Positions 9,328-18,412 are shown, numbered from the stretch's first letter. The stretch: 64,000 nucleotides of DNA from Sulfitobacter sp. F26204 (GCF_026410305.1 NZ_JAPMLQ010000007.1:222206-286205); one strand, 5' to 3'. The notes: generated by a model not told the origin, from the letters alone. Numbers and translations are program-made.

Positions 9328-10767
9328 TTAGTCCAGTACATACCCATATGACCCGCCAAAGTCTTGTTTGGCAACCTCTCCGGCAGCACCTTTCTTGGGT
9401 GTGCGGGTGCCTTCGGAGGTGCGGCCAAACAGGAACAGGTCTTTTTCAGTGGGAGGCTTGATCCGGTCGGTTGGCAGCGCCAGCGCTTCGCCCCGTGTAG
9501 GTGAAACAAGATGGGCTGTCACAATGATCACCAATTCGGTCTGATTGCGTTGATATTCTGCGGAACGGAACAATGCACCCAAAACCGGTACATCACCGAT
9601 CCAGGGCAGCTGGCTGGAATTGTCGGTAAAGTCGTCCGTCAACAATCCGGCAATCGCAAAACTTTCGCCGTCGCGCAATTCAACCGTGGAGGAGGTCTCG
9701 CGGCGGGTAAAGCCGGAAATTTCAATGCCGTTGCCCAAGGAAATACCGTTTGTGGGATCAATCGCAGATACAGCGGCACGCATTTCCAGGTTGATCAGGT
9801 CTTTGTCGACAACACGGGGGATAAAGGCCAGTTCAACACCGAAGGGTTTGAATTTGATAGAGATCGCCCCGAGTTCTTGCGCCACCGGCACCGGATATTC
9901 ACCACCAGCAAGAAATTTCGCTTCCTGACCGGAAAGAGCGACGAGGTTGGGTTCGGCAAGAAACCGGACAACGCCTTTTTGTTCCAGAGCTTCCAACAGG
10001 ATGCCCACCTGAGTTGAGCCGGCATTGAAGCCGAACAGAACGGCACCTGCATTCTGGTTTGCAGCAGGGATGTTTCCGCCCAGGGAAGTTGCAACACCGG
10101 GCGCGGCATTGGTTGTGCCCGTACCGCCATTAAGACCAGTACTGCCGCCCAACACGCCATTTAACGAGAGTGAAGAACTCAGTGATTTGGAAACGTTCCG
10201 CTGCATTTCAGCAAAACGAACCTTCATCATCACCTGCTGTACGCCACCGACGCTCATCAGGTTTGAAACCCGATCGGGTGCATAGCGTTCAGCAAGGTCA
10301 AGTGCACGTTGCAGCCGCTGCGTCGACGATACCACGCCCGAGAGAACGATGCCGTCGTTTGCTGTGCGTACCTCGATTTTTTCACCCGGCAGAATCTGGC
10401 GCAGACGTTCCTTGAATTCGGATACATCCGCCGCGACCCGTACATTGACGTTGGTGATCAACTGGCCGCTGGCATCCAGCAGGGTCAGAGTGGTCAGGCC
10501 CGGGGACTTGCCCAGCACATAAATGGTGCGGTCCGACAGGGACGAAATATCCGCGATGCCGGGATTGGCGATGCTGAGTTCCGCGAATGGTATGTCGCTT
10601 TCCACCACAACTGCCCGGTTCATTGGAACATTGAGGGTGGAATTCGTACCCTTTTTCACGACCCGCAAGGTTTCCGCAAAGGCCGGGGCCGGTGTGGACA
10701 TTGCCAATGGCATGACGCTAAGGGACAGCCCGACGAGGGCTGCTTTCATAAATCTGTCAATTTTCAT
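9328..10767 (-). CDS. rcpA: RcpA/CpaC, outer-membrane secretin
   Basis: A 479-residue secretin starting at ATG 10767 (MKIDRFMK), which has AGG six bases upstream. The signal peptide is cleaved after about residue 31 (PAFA-ETL). An N0/pilus-secretin domain follows (about 35-110), then a BON-like segment (about 110-175) and the secretin C-domain from about 190. The C-domain includes VALSGQEAKFLAGGEYPVP and the ELRDGESFAIAGLL signature. It forms the outer-membrane pore of the Tad pilus. A strong terminator separates it from rcpC upstream. Confidence 0.93.
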   Translation of the reverse strand: MKIDRFMKAALVGLSLSVMPLAMSTPAPAFAETLRVVKKGTNSTLNVPMNRAVVVESDIPFAELSIANPGIADISSLSDRTIYVLGKSPGLTTLTLLDASGQLITNVNVRVAADVSEFKERLRQILPGEKIEVRTANDGIVLSGVVSSTQRLQRALDLAERYAPDRVSNLMSVGGVQQVMMKVRFAEMQRNVSKSLSSSLSLNGVLGGSTGLNGGTGTTNAAPGVATSLGGNIPAANQNAGAVLFGFNAGSTQVGILLEALEQKGVVRFLAEPNLVALSGQEAKFLAGGEYPVPVAQELGAISIKFKPFGVELAFIPRVVDKDLINLEMRAAVSAIDPTNGISLGNGIEISGFTRRETSSTVELRDGESFAIAGLLTDDFTDNSSQLPWIGDVPVLGALFRSAEYQRNQTELVIIVTAHLVSPTRGEALALPTDRIKPPTEKDLFLFGRTSEGTRTPKKGAAGEVAKQDFGGSYGYVLD

Positions 10768-10913
10768 GTGACCTGCCTTTTTGATCACGCCTCAGAGAAG
10801 GGTCTTGATGCCCGTCGTTTGGATCACTCTGCGTCAGTTTCATTTTTATTGCAAGAATCAACATCTTCGCAGGTCATGCTTATGTGGGTAAATGGCAACA
10901 TAACCACAAAAGA

Positions 10914-10943
10914 AAACAGCGCTGCGAGGGTGCAGCGCTGTTT
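10914..10943 (-). terminator. Intrinsic terminator after rcpC
   Basis: A perfect 12-bp inverted repeat (AAACAGCGCTGC, 10914-10925, with its complement at 10932-10943) around a 6-base loop. On the minus strand it is followed by TTTTCTTTTG. It lies 30 bases after the rcpC stop and 147 bases before rcpA. It should reduce transcription of the rest of the pilus operon relative to the pilins and rcpC. Confidence 0.85.
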
Positions 10944-10974
10944 CAAGCAATTGGTTTTGCCCGTTTTTCGCGAT

Positions 10975-11832
10975 CTAGTTGGTGCAGGGGATCGGCAACT
11001 CGACCACGTCAGCACCGCGACGGGTACGTATGGTGCATACCTTTTCCGCTTCGACTTCGACGGCTTTCACCTCATCCTCAAAGCCCAGGAGCGCACGCTG
11101 ATCTACCTCGATGGCAGCAGCGATCGTGTCATCCTCTGCGCCTACAAGAGACAAGGAAAGGCTTCCGGTTGATTGTGCCTGTGCAAGGGCGGCAACTTGC
11201 TGCGGGCTTACTGAAACTGTGACGGTGCGTGCAATCGTTGCCTCGTCAAGATTACCACCAGCGCTTTGGTCAATCGCGATCAGTTTGACCGCAGCTTCGA
11301 TCAATTTGGTGACCTCGCCGGAATCGCCGTTGCGGCCACGGCTGGTACGACCTGTCCAATAAACGTCGACCTTGTCACCAGGGCGCAGGAACCCGGACAC
11401 GCCGCTGGAAACATCAACCTTGATGGTAAAGGCACGCTGTCCACGCTCAAGGCGTGACGTCAGACCGGAGTCTTCGCCCGGTTCCGTCACCTTGAGCGCC
11501 ATGATGGCCTCGTCTTTTTCCATGGCACGCAGCACAACGCGCAACTCATCTGTATTTTCCGGAAAAAGTGCCGTCAGATCAGTAAAGGTTCCTTCGGGAA
11601 TGGCATTTTCGGGCCAATCCACCGCGCGTACATTCTCTTGCGACAGACGTTGCCCGTATCTCAGTGACTCCTTGGCTACATATACTGTCTTCGTCGGCAC
11701 GATCTTTGCCAATGCTTCCTGAGCACGGGCATTGGCATATTGATACTGTGCAATCCTATCCTTTGCCAAGTATACAGCCCCGCCAGCAAGCACCACGCCC
11801 ACCAATAGGACCAGTCCAAATACCATCCGCAT
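10975..11832 (-). CDS. rcpC: RcpC/CpaB, Flp pilus assembly protein
   Basis: A 285-residue periplasmic protein with an N-terminal signal anchor (MRMVFGLVLLVGVVLAGGAVYL). A SAF domain follows at about 45-105 (VYVAKESLRYGQRLSQENV), then a RcpC/CpaB C-terminal domain at about 115-230. ATG 11832 is chosen because AGAGG lies eight bases upstream; a GTG nine bases earlier overlaps it. CpaB proteins stabilise or gate the secretin. The gene follows the flp genes and is itself followed by a terminator. Confidence 0.9.
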   Translation of the reverse strand: MRMVFGLVLLVGVVLAGGAVYLAKDRIAQYQYANARAQEALAKIVPTKTVYVAKESLRYGQRLSQENVRAVDWPENAIPEGTFTDLTALFPENTDELRVVLRAMEKDEAIMALKVTEPGEDSGLTSRLERGQRAFTIKVDVSSGVSGFLRPGDKVDVYWTGRTSRGRNGDSGEVTKLIEAAVKLIAIDQSAGGNLDEATIARTVTVSVSPQQVAALAQAQSTGSLSLSLVGAEDDTIAAAIEVDQRALLGFEDEVKAVEVEAEKVCTIRTRRGADVVELPIPCTN

Positions 11833-11971
11833 GTCATTCACCTCTTGCTACTCTTCGTACCGGGATTGGCCCCGGTTGCCTGTTTTTCCAAATCAACAAT
11901 AAGGGTCGATTATGGCGATTGTTTGCCTGTGCCGTGGAAAGGCTGGGGCTGCCTGGACGCTTTGCCCAAAC

Positions 11972-12003
11972 AAAGACGCCGGCCACTTTGGGCCGGCATC
12001 TTT
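11972..12003 (-). terminator. Intrinsic terminator after the second flp gene
   Basis: A 13-bp inverted repeat with one wobble pair (AAAGACGCCGGCC at 11972-11984 against 11991-12003), loop of 6 bases. On the minus strand it is followed by TTTG, TTTG. It lies 18 bases past the flp stop and should limit read-through from pilin genes into rcpC. Confidence 0.8.
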
Positions 12004-12021
12004 ATCATGTATCGGATGGTT

Positions 12022-12207
12022 CTATACGTCGCCGGCGGTTACGTCTTGCAGATAGCTGCCGGTACCTTCGCCAACATTGTCGGAACTACCCTTGATGCTC
12101 AGAAGCACAGCACCCGCGAGGGCGACAACTGCAGCAGTCAATACTACCCAATCGACCGTTACGGCACCGTCTTCGGATATTCGGAAATTGCGGATTCTTT
12201 TCATCAT
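12022..12207 (-). CDS. flp: Flp-type pilin
   Basis: A 61-residue pilin precursor. After a short basic leader (MMKRIRNFRISEDG) the predicted prepilin peptidase site is DG-AVTVDW, followed by the hydrophobic assembly helix VVLTAAVVALAGAVLLSI. ATG 12207 is chosen because GAGG lies eight bases upstream. The usual glutamate at mature position +5 is replaced by aspartate (AVTVD) and the next residue is Trp rather than Tyr. It is the second of two tandem pilin genes, each with its own terminator, so it is likely made at high level. Confidence 0.88.
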   Translation of the reverse strand: MMKRIRNFRISEDGAVTVDWVVLTAAVVALAGAVLLSIKGSSDNVGEGTGSYLQDVTAGDV

Positions 12208-12256
12208 GTCGATGCCCTCAGGACTGATTGAATAAAAAGTCATGTTCAATGGAAAA

Positions 12257-12289
12257 GGGGTCGCGCTCTGACACGCAGAAGGCGACCCC
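12257..12289 (-). terminator. Intrinsic terminator between the two flp genes
   Basis: GGGGTCGC (12257-12264) pairs perfectly with GCGACCCC (12282-12289) around a 17-base loop. On the minus strand it is followed by TTTT. It lies 31 bases after the stop of the upstream flp gene. Confidence 0.75.
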
Positions 12290-12320
12290 AAAAGCTTTGG
12301 ATTGAGCTTGTGAACCCAAA

Positions 12321-12503
12321 TTAGTTATTAGGGTTACGACCGTCCAGGAATGAGGCGGTGTTGCCTGTCAGGGTTGTCGCGCCTGTGGAGATTGAGGAAT
12401 AGGCTGCGACGGCCAGGCCAACAACGGCTGCTGTCAGCACAACCCAGTCAACTGTTACGGCGCCGTCTTCGTCTGCACGGAAGTTTTTGATAAAGTTCAT
12501 CAT
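12321..12503 (-). CDS. flp: Flp-type pilin (first gene of the pilus cluster)
   Basis: A 60-residue pilin precursor: leader MMNFIKNFRADEDG, predicted cleavage at G-A, then AVTVDWVVLTAAVVGLAVAA and a short polar tail. GGAGGG lies seven bases before ATG 12503, the strongest ribosome-binding site of the cluster. It is closely similar to the neighbouring pilin through the leader and helix but differs in the tail. It is the most upstream gene of the locus, so the main promoter should lie in the 366 bases upstream. Confidence 0.88.
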   Translation of the reverse strand: MMNFIKNFRADEDGAVTVDWVVLTAAVVGLAVAAYSSISTGATTLTGNTASFLDGRNPNN

Positions 12504-12869
12504 GGTATGTCCCTCCAAGGATCATGTAAGTGTTGTTCACAACCTTGCCGTCCTTCGTGGGTGCCGTTTCTCTCAGTTGGCAACCTGTCCGACTTGGTAT
12601 GACGTTATATAGCCCTCTGAATGGGGCGCAAATTTGGCGGCAAATGTGACTTTTTCGTTTATATCTAAAATATACGTCTTTGGCTTTGTAAGTACCTGAA
12701 GTTGAAGCATAAATAATGTGATTATTGTTTGCCTTTAATCAAATTTTCCGGGTTTTTCGCTGAAATAAGGCGAAACCGCCATGTTTTGCGCCATGATTGA
12801 CTGGTTTGAGAGGCCTTTTTGTGGGATATTTCTGGAAAATCGAGCCAACAAGAATAAAAGCAGGCAGGG
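12504..12869. other. Pilin promoter region between flp and the divergent transglycosylase gene
   Basis: A 366-base intergenic stretch, AT-rich towards the middle. On the minus strand TATATA at 12611-12606 could be a -10 element for flp, but no convincing -35 matches it. No operator repeat stands out. The plus-strand promoter for the transglycosylase should lie in the right half. Confidence 0.35.
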
Positions 12870-13679
12870 ATGTTCCGAATTCTTACATCATCGCTTCTGG
12901 CGGGAATTATTTGCATGGGCCCGGCACAGGCCGAGGGACCAAAACCGTTTGCGGATTTCAGCGCCAAGCGAGTGAAGCCACCAAAAGCAGGAAACACCAA
13001 TCGCATCAATATCCAGATCGACCCGACGGCATCTGCGCGTGCACCTGCCGCCGCGGTCGCCGCGCCCTCCGCTCAGGCGGGGGTACCGCAACCGGGAAAT
13101 TACGCTTGGTTCTGGAACAAAATATCGCCTGATGCTGCAAACGCCGGACCTGGACGGTTGCAGGCGGCGATAACTGCACTGGCGGGCGCATCCAACAAGG
13201 TTCCGGTACCGCGGTTGCAACAATTGCAGGACATCGCGAAGGCGAATGGCATCGACATTTTACGCTCGACCGTGGGCACACAGGTTTCGCCCGCGCTGGT
13301 TTTAGCGGTGATAACCGTTGAATCCTCTGGTAAGGCAGATGCGATCAGTCGCGCGGGGGCGCAGGGATTGATGCAACTGATGCCTGATACCGCCAGCCGG
13401 TTTGGTGTCGAGGACAGCATGTTGGCCACGCAGAACATCCTGGGGGGCGTTAAATACCTGAACTGGCTGATGGAGGAATTCGACGGTGATCCGATCCTGG
13501 TGCTGGCAGGGTATAATGCCGGAGAAGGGTCGGTACGCAAACATCAAGGTGTGCCGCCGTTTCCCGAAACCCGTGACTATGTCCCAAAGGTACTGGCCGC
13601 GTTTCAGGTGGCCAAGGGGCTGTGCAAGACGCCACCGGAGTTGATCACAGATGGTTGTGTCTTTGCAGCGTTGAACTAA
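12870..13679 (+). CDS. Lytic transglycosylase, SLT family
   Basis: A 269-residue exported muramidase-like enzyme. The signal peptide MFRILTSSLLAGIICMGPAQA is followed by a Pro/Ala-rich linker to about residue 115. The SLT domain includes VITVESSGKADAIS with the catalytic Glu near 151, GAQGLMQLMPDTA, and AGYNAGEGSV. It cleaves the glycan strand of peptidoglycan with anhydromuramic acid formation. It diverges from the pilin genes and may open the wall for pilus assembly, but this is only inferred from position. A terminator follows directly. Confidence 0.88.
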   Translation: MFRILTSSLLAGIICMGPAQAEGPKPFADFSAKRVKPPKAGNTNRINIQIDPTASARAPAAAVAAPSAQAGVPQPGNYAWFWNKISPDAANAGPGRLQAAITALAGASNKVPVPRLQQLQDIAKANGIDILRSTVGTQVSPALVLAVITVESSGKADAISRAGAQGLMQLMPDTASRFGVEDSMLATQNILGGVKYLNWLMEEFDGDPILVLAGYNAGEGSVRKHQGVPPFPETRDYVPKVLAAFQVAKGLCKTPPELITDGCVFAALN

Positions 13680-13682
13680 AAA

Positions 13683-13703
13683 GGGCAGGCGAAATTCCTG
13701 CCC
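13683..13703 (+). terminator. Intrinsic terminator after the transglycosylase gene
   Basis: GGGCAGG (13683-13689) pairs with CCTGCCC (13697-13703) around a 7-base loop and is followed by TCTCTTTC. It sits just past the stop codon and may also serve the convergent CoA-transferase genes. Confidence 0.75.
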
Positions 13704-13734
13704 TCTCTTTCGTGCAATATATCGTCAGGTTCAG

Positions 13735-14358
13735 TTAGACTATCGTCGCCTGTGTTGCTGCGCGCAGTTCAGCTTCTGTGACGCCATCAGCACATTCCAC
13801 AATGCGCAGCCCCCCTTCGACCACATCCAGAACACCCAGATTGGTGATGATTCGATCTACTACGGCCTTGCCGGTCAAGGGCAGGGTGCATTCCCTTAAC
13901 ACCTTGCTGTCTCCGTGTTTGTTGGCATGATCCATCAGGACAATCACGCGCCCGACGCCCGCCACCAGATCCATGGCACCACCCATGCCTTTGACAAGCT
14001 TTCCTGGAATCATCCAGTTGGCCAGATCGCCGTTTTCAGCAACTTCCATCGCACCCAGGATCGCCGCTGCAATCTTGCCACCGCGGATCATACCGAACGA
14101 CGTGGCTGAATCAAAATAGGCAGTGCGGTTCAATTCGGTGATTGTTTGCTTGCCTGCGTTGATCAGGTCGGGATCTTCCTCGCCTTCAAAAGGAAACGGC
14201 CCCATGCCCAACATGCCGTTTTCCGATTGCAGTGTAATATCCTTGTCGCCGACATAGTTGGCCACCAGCGTCGGAATACCGATACCGAGGTTGACATACA
14301 TACCGTCTTCAAGCTCTTCGGCCGCCCGTGCGGCCATCTGGTTTCTGTCCCAAGCCAT
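13735..14358 (-). CDS. scoB: 3-oxoacid CoA-transferase, subunit B
   Basis: A 207-residue CoA-transferase family I beta subunit. The SENG motif in LQSENGMLGMGP gives the catalytic glutamate at residue 46 that forms the glutamyl-CoA thioester. The enzyme moves CoA from succinyl-CoA to acetoacetate or a related 3-oxoacid, feeding ketone-body-type substrates into the TCA cycle. It lies three bases downstream of the subunit A gene, and the two products form a heteromer. The substrate could also be 3-oxoadipate; general similarity favours the succinyl-CoA:3-ketoacid type. Confidence 0.88.
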   Translation of the reverse strand: MAWDRNQMAARAAEELEDGMYVNLGIGIPTLVANYVGDKDITLQSENGMLGMGPFPFEGEEDPDLINAGKQTITELNRTAYFDSATSFGMIRGGKIAAAILGAMEVAENGDLANWMIPGKLVKGMGGAMDLVAGVGRVIVLMDHANKHGDSKVLRECTLPLTGKAVVDRIITNLGVLDVVEGGLRIVECADGVTEAELRAATQATIV

Positions 14359-14361
14359 GGT

Positions 14362-15066
14362 TCAAGCCTCCTCGCGTTTGCGGGTTGTCCGCTGTTCGAT
14401 ACGTTTTTCGTGCGTCCCCTGAATCAGGCGATGCACATAAATGCCAGGCAGGTGAATCCCGTCGGGATCAAGTGACCCCTTCGGAACGATTTCCTCGACT
14501 TCGGCGATGCAAACCTTGCCGCACATGGCGGCGGGTGGGTTGAAGTTTCGCGCTGTCTTGCGGAACACCAGGTTGCCGGTCTCATCCGCCTTCCATGCTT
14601 TGACAATGCTCAGATCTGCAAAAAGCCCCTTTTCAAGGATGTATTCCTCTCCGTTGAACTCTTTCACTTCTTTACCTTCGGCAATGACGGTGCCAACGCC
14701 CGTTTTGGTATAGAATCCGGGAATACCACAGCCACCGGCGCGCATACGCTCGGCCAAAGTACCCTGAGGATTGAATTCAAGCTCCAGTTCGCCGCTCAGA
14801 TACTGGCGCATGAACTCTGCGTTTTCGCCAACATAAGAGCTGATCATCTTTTTGACCTGCTTGGTGTGCAGCAGGATTCCGATGCCAAAATCGTCGACAC
14901 CGGCGTTGTTGGAGGCAAAGGTCAGGTTTTTGGCACCGTTTTCCTTGATGGCCTGCAACAGCAATTCGGGGATGCCGCAAAGGCCAAACCCCCCGGCTGC
15001 AATAAGCATGCCATCCGCCAGCACGCCCTCCAGCGCCTCGGCGGCTGAACCATAGACTTTTTTCAT
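14362..15066 (-). CDS. scoA: 3-oxoacid CoA-transferase, subunit A
   Basis: A 234-residue alpha subunit of CoA-transferase family I. The glycine-rich CoA-binding loop appears near the N-terminus (DGMLIAAGGFGLCGIPELL, residues about 18-36), and GGCGIPGFYTKTGVGT follows at about 112-127. It works with the subunit B encoded immediately downstream. A short upstream gap separates it from an L,D-transpeptidase gene on the same strand, so it may have its own promoter. Confidence 0.88.
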   Translation of the reverse strand: MKKVYGSAAEALEGVLADGMLIAAGGFGLCGIPELLLQAIKENGAKNLTFASNNAGVDDFGIGILLHTKQVKKMISSYVGENAEFMRQYLSGELELEFNPQGTLAERMRAGGCGIPGFYTKTGVGTVIAEGKEVKEFNGEEYILEKGLFADLSIVKAWKADETGNLVFRKTARNFNPPAAMCGKVCIAEVEEIVPKGSLDPDGIHLPGIYVHRLIQGTHEKRIEQRTTRKREEA

Positions 15067-15155
15067 GGGCTTGTTCCCTCTCGAAGGTCAATTTCGTTCT
15101 TATGTTTGTGACGATGCATTGCTGCGGTGTCAAATCCTTCGCAAGGGAACAGGTT

Positions 15156-15719
15156 TCAGATGATGCGCACCTGCGTGCCAACCGGACAAAGTGCAAACAG
15201 TTCCTCGATCTTTTCATTATAAAGACCGATACACCCGTCGGACGAACGCCGTCCGATCTTGCGTGTGTCATGGGTGCCGTGGATGATGTAGGCAGGCCAA
15301 CTCAGATACATTGCATGGGTGCCTAACGGATTGTTCGGGCCGGGAGGCATGTATTTATAGTCTGGAAAGCGTTCCATCATCGATGCGGTCGGGGTCCAAT
15401 CCGGCCCCTCCTTTTTCCGCACGATCTTGGTATAACCACGTTTGGTCAATTCCTCAGAGGCCGGAACCGATGTGGGGTAAACGCGGTAATCGTCACCCGC
15501 CCCGTTCCAGAAATGCAATGCGCGTGAGGTGGTATCCGCAACAATTGCGCCTTTGCCCAGTGTGTCGAAATGATCCTGCCAGCGCTGGGCGATAAAACTG
15601 GTGGCGTTACGTCTGACGCCTGGCTGGTTGGCGGTCTCTGCGCGTAACAGCGTTGGCGCAAAAAGCGCAACAGCGCCGCCCGCGATGATCCTGCGCCGTG
15701 TGAAAGTTGAATGTGTCAT
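15156..15719 (-). CDS. L,D-transpeptidase (YkuD family)
   Basis: A 187-residue exported enzyme that makes 3-3 peptidoglycan cross-links or attaches proteins to the wall. The N-terminus has a twin-arginine-like signal (TFTRRRIIAGGAVALFAP, cut near residue 27). The YkuD domain spans about 55-187. It carries the motif HGTHD (His near 147) and SSDGCIGL with the catalytic Cys near 163. The gene ends just short of the CoA-transferase genes. Use of the Tat route is an inference from the RRR motif. Confidence 0.85.
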   Translation of the reverse strand: MTHSTFTRRRIIAGGAVALFAPTLLRAETANQPGVRRNATSFIAQRWQDHFDTLGKGAIVADTTSRALHFWNGAGDDYRVYPTSVPASEELTKRGYTKIVRKKEGPDWTPTASMMERFPDYKYMPPGPNNPLGTHAMYLSWPAYIIHGTHDTRKIGRRSSDGCIGLYNEKIEELFALCPVGTQVRII

Positions 15720-15802
15720 TGCTCTGCCTTTCGACCGTTTCTTTCAGGCCGGTCTCGCACCGCGGGCAGAGCGTTTCAAATCACAAAGATATGAAGCGGC
15801 AT

Positions 15803-18412
15803 TTAGTCGCTCTTCTTCGTCGCCGCCTTCTTTTTGGCGGCGGGTTTCTTAGCCGCAGTTTTCTTTGGTGTGGCCTTCTTCTTGGCGGCGGGCTTCTTCT
15901 TGCCTGCCTTTTCGGCACGTTCGTCGATCAAATGCACCGCCTGATCAATAGTGATGTCGTCCGGGTCAATCGTTTCGGGGATCGTTGCGTTGATCTTTTC
16001 CCATTTGACGTAAGGGCCGTATTTCCCCTTCATCACATTCACTGCTCCGCCGGCGACAGGATGTTCGCCAAGCTCGCGCAGTGGTTTGGCCGCTGCGCCG
16101 CGGCCACCACGTGACGCGACCTTTTCGGCCAGCAACTGTACGGCGCGGTTCATGCCAACGGTGAACACCTCGTCAATATCGGCCAGATTAGCGTTGGTGC
16201 CACCACGATCCGAGGTGCTGGCGGCGTGTTTGAGGTATGGTCCATAGCGCCCGATATTGGACCAGACCATAATCCCATCTTCGGGATGCGGTCCGATTTC
16301 GCGGGGCAGGGACAAGAGCATCAATGCCCGCTCCAGATCCAGTTCTTCAGGTGGCCAGTCCTTTGGGATCGACTGGCGTGGCGGTTTCTTGTTTTCTTCT
16401 GTCACGGCACCGCGTTGCACATAGGGGCCGAAACGCCCTTTGAATACACGGATTTCATCGCCGTCGTCCTCGCCCAGCAATTTGCCATCCGGCGGGATCG
16501 CAGATGCTTCGGCTTCGGGGTTTGGCGGGCCAAAGGGACGGGTATAGCGACATTCTGGATAACTGGAACAGCCGATGAACGCCCCGCCTGATCGTGCTGT
16601 GCGCATCGAAAGCCGTCCTTTTCCGCAGTTCGGGCACAGGCGGGGGTCGCCGCCATCCTCAAGCGGTGGAAACAGATGCGGCTCCAGCACCTCGTTGATC
16701 TTTTCCAGCACCTCGGTGATGCGCAGATCAGCAGTTTCTGCGATCGCGGCAGAGAAATCGCGCCAGAAACGGCCCAGGACCTCTTTGTAATTCGCATCAT
16801 TGGCCGAGACCTGGTCGAGTTGATCCTCAAGGTCAGCAGTGAAATCATAGCCGATGTATTTGCGGAAATAATTTTCAAGGAATGCTGTCACCAGCCGCCC
16901 CTTGTCTTCCGGAATCAGCCGTTGGCCCTCACGCCGAACATAGCCGCGATCCTGAATCGTCGTGACGATGCTGGCGTAGGTCGAGGGGCGGCCAATACCA
17001 AGTTCTTCCATCCGCTTCACCAGTGTTGCCTCGGTATAGCGTGGCGGCGGCTGTGTGAAATGTTGTTCAGGCGTCACCGAGCGTTTGTCAGTCTTGTCGC
17101 CTTCACTGATCTGCGGCAACCGCTTGTCGTCTTCGTCAACGACGTCGTCACGGCCTTCTTCGTAGACCCGCAAGAATCCGTCGAACAAAACGACCTGACC
17201 CGTCGCGCGCAGACCAACCTGGCCGTCCTTGCTGCCCACTTCGACCGTGGTGCGTTCCAGACGCGCGCTGGCCATCTGGCAGGCAAGGGTGCGTTTCCAG
17301 ATCAAATCATACAGTTTCGCCTGATCATCAGCGAGATTGAGCGACCGTGCATCCTTGGCCATGTCAGTGGGCCGGATACATTCGTGCGCTTCCTGCGCGT
17401 TCTTGGCCTTGTTTTTGTAAATACGCTGTTCTTTGGGCACATATTCCGAGCCATACCGATCTTTGATCGCGTCCCGCGCCATCACCACGGCTTCTGGTGC
17501 CATGTCGATGCCATCGGTCCGCATATAGGTGATATGGCCTGCTTCATAGAGGCGCTGCGCGGTGGACATCGTGGCCTTGGCCCCCATGCCGAACTTGCGC
17601 GATGCTTCCTGTTGCAGGGTCGAGGTCATAAACGGGGCCGAAGGATTGCGTGTCGTCGGTTTCGCTTCAACGCTGGTTACGCTCAAATCGCGTGAGGTAA
17701 TCGCCTGTTCGGCCATTTCCGCCTGAGTCGCATCGGCCAGGTCAAATTTTTCCAGTTTTTTGCCGGCCAGCGTCGTCAGCCGTGCTTCGAATTCCTGACC
17801 GCGGGGCGTGGTCAACAGCGCCTTGACGGTCCAATATTCGCGGGCACGAAAGGCTTCGATCTCCATCTCGCGCTCAACGATGATACGCAGCGTGACCGAT
17901 TGCACCCGCCCTGCGGATTTCGCACCAGGCAGTTTGCGCCATAAAACCGGCGACAGATTAAATCCGACAAGATAATCCAATGCGCGGCGCGCCAGATATG
18001 CCTCAACCAGCGGCATGTCCACTTGCCGCGGGTTTTGCATTGCCTCGGTCACGGCCTTTTTGGTGATCTGATTGAACACGACGCGGCTGACTGGTGTATC
18101 TTTCTTGATGGATTTGCGTTTGGTCAGCGCCTCCTGCAGGTGCCAACTGATGGCTTCGCCTTCGCGGTCGGGGTCCGTTGCGAGGATCAGTTCGTTGTCA
18201 CTGGAGAGAGCATCGGCAATCGCTTTGACGTGCTTTTTACTGTCGCTTGCAACCTCCCATTTCATGTCGAACTCGTTTTCGGTGTCGACCGACCCGTCTT
18301 TGGGCGGCAGGTCACGTACATGACCGTAAGAAGCGAGAACGGTATAGTTATCGCCCAGGTATTTGTTGATCGTTTTGGCCTTGGCCGGGGATTCGACAAC
18401 AACTACGGGCAT
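15803..18412 (-). CDS. topA: DNA topoisomerase I
   Basis: An 869-residue type IA topoisomerase that relaxes negative supercoils. It begins MPVVVVESPAKAKT, the TOPRIM domain, and has the acidic TOPRIM triad DPDREGEA. The catalytic tyrosine lies in ITYMRTDG. A C4 zinc-ribbon segment (CPNCGKGRLSMRTA..CSSYPEC) and TopoI repeats follow. The last ~35 residues are a Lys/Ala/Pro-rich tail of repeated AAKK units, as in other alphaproteobacteria, probably increasing DNA affinity. ATG 18412 is used because the family starts MxVVVVESPAKAKT; a TTG 18 bases upstream opens the frame. Confidence 0.95.
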   Translation of the reverse strand: MPVVVVESPAKAKTINKYLGDNYTVLASYGHVRDLPPKDGSVDTENEFDMKWEVASDSKKHVKAIADALSSDNELILATDPDREGEAISWHLQEALTKRKSIKKDTPVSRVVFNQITKKAVTEAMQNPRQVDMPLVEAYLARRALDYLVGFNLSPVLWRKLPGAKSAGRVQSVTLRIIVEREMEIEAFRAREYWTVKALLTTPRGQEFEARLTTLAGKKLEKFDLADATQAEMAEQAITSRDLSVTSVEAKPTTRNPSAPFMTSTLQQEASRKFGMGAKATMSTAQRLYEAGHITYMRTDGIDMAPEAVVMARDAIKDRYGSEYVPKEQRIYKNKAKNAQEAHECIRPTDMAKDARSLNLADDQAKLYDLIWKRTLACQMASARLERTTVEVGSKDGQVGLRATGQVVLFDGFLRVYEEGRDDVVDEDDKRLPQISEGDKTDKRSVTPEQHFTQPPPRYTEATLVKRMEELGIGRPSTYASIVTTIQDRGYVRREGQRLIPEDKGRLVTAFLENYFRKYIGYDFTADLEDQLDQVSANDANYKEVLGRFWRDFSAAIAETADLRITEVLEKINEVLEPHLFPPLEDGGDPRLCPNCGKGRLSMRTARSGGAFIGCSSYPECRYTRPFGPPNPEAEASAIPPDGKLLGEDDGDEIRVFKGRFGPYVQRGAVTEENKKPPRQSIPKDWPPEELDLERALMLLSLPREIGPHPEDGIMVWSNIGRYGPYLKHAASTSDRGGTNANLADIDEVFTVGMNRAVQLLAEKVASRGGRGAAAKPLRELGEHPVAGGAVNVMKGKYGPYVKWEKINATIPETIDPDDITIDQAVHLIDERAEKAGKKKPAAKKKATPKKTAAKKPAAKKKAATKKSD

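Noticed and set aside
16676..17695. A 339-codon frame antisense to topA
   Set aside because: It lies wholly inside topA, which has all type IA motifs; the antisense product shows no recognisable domain.
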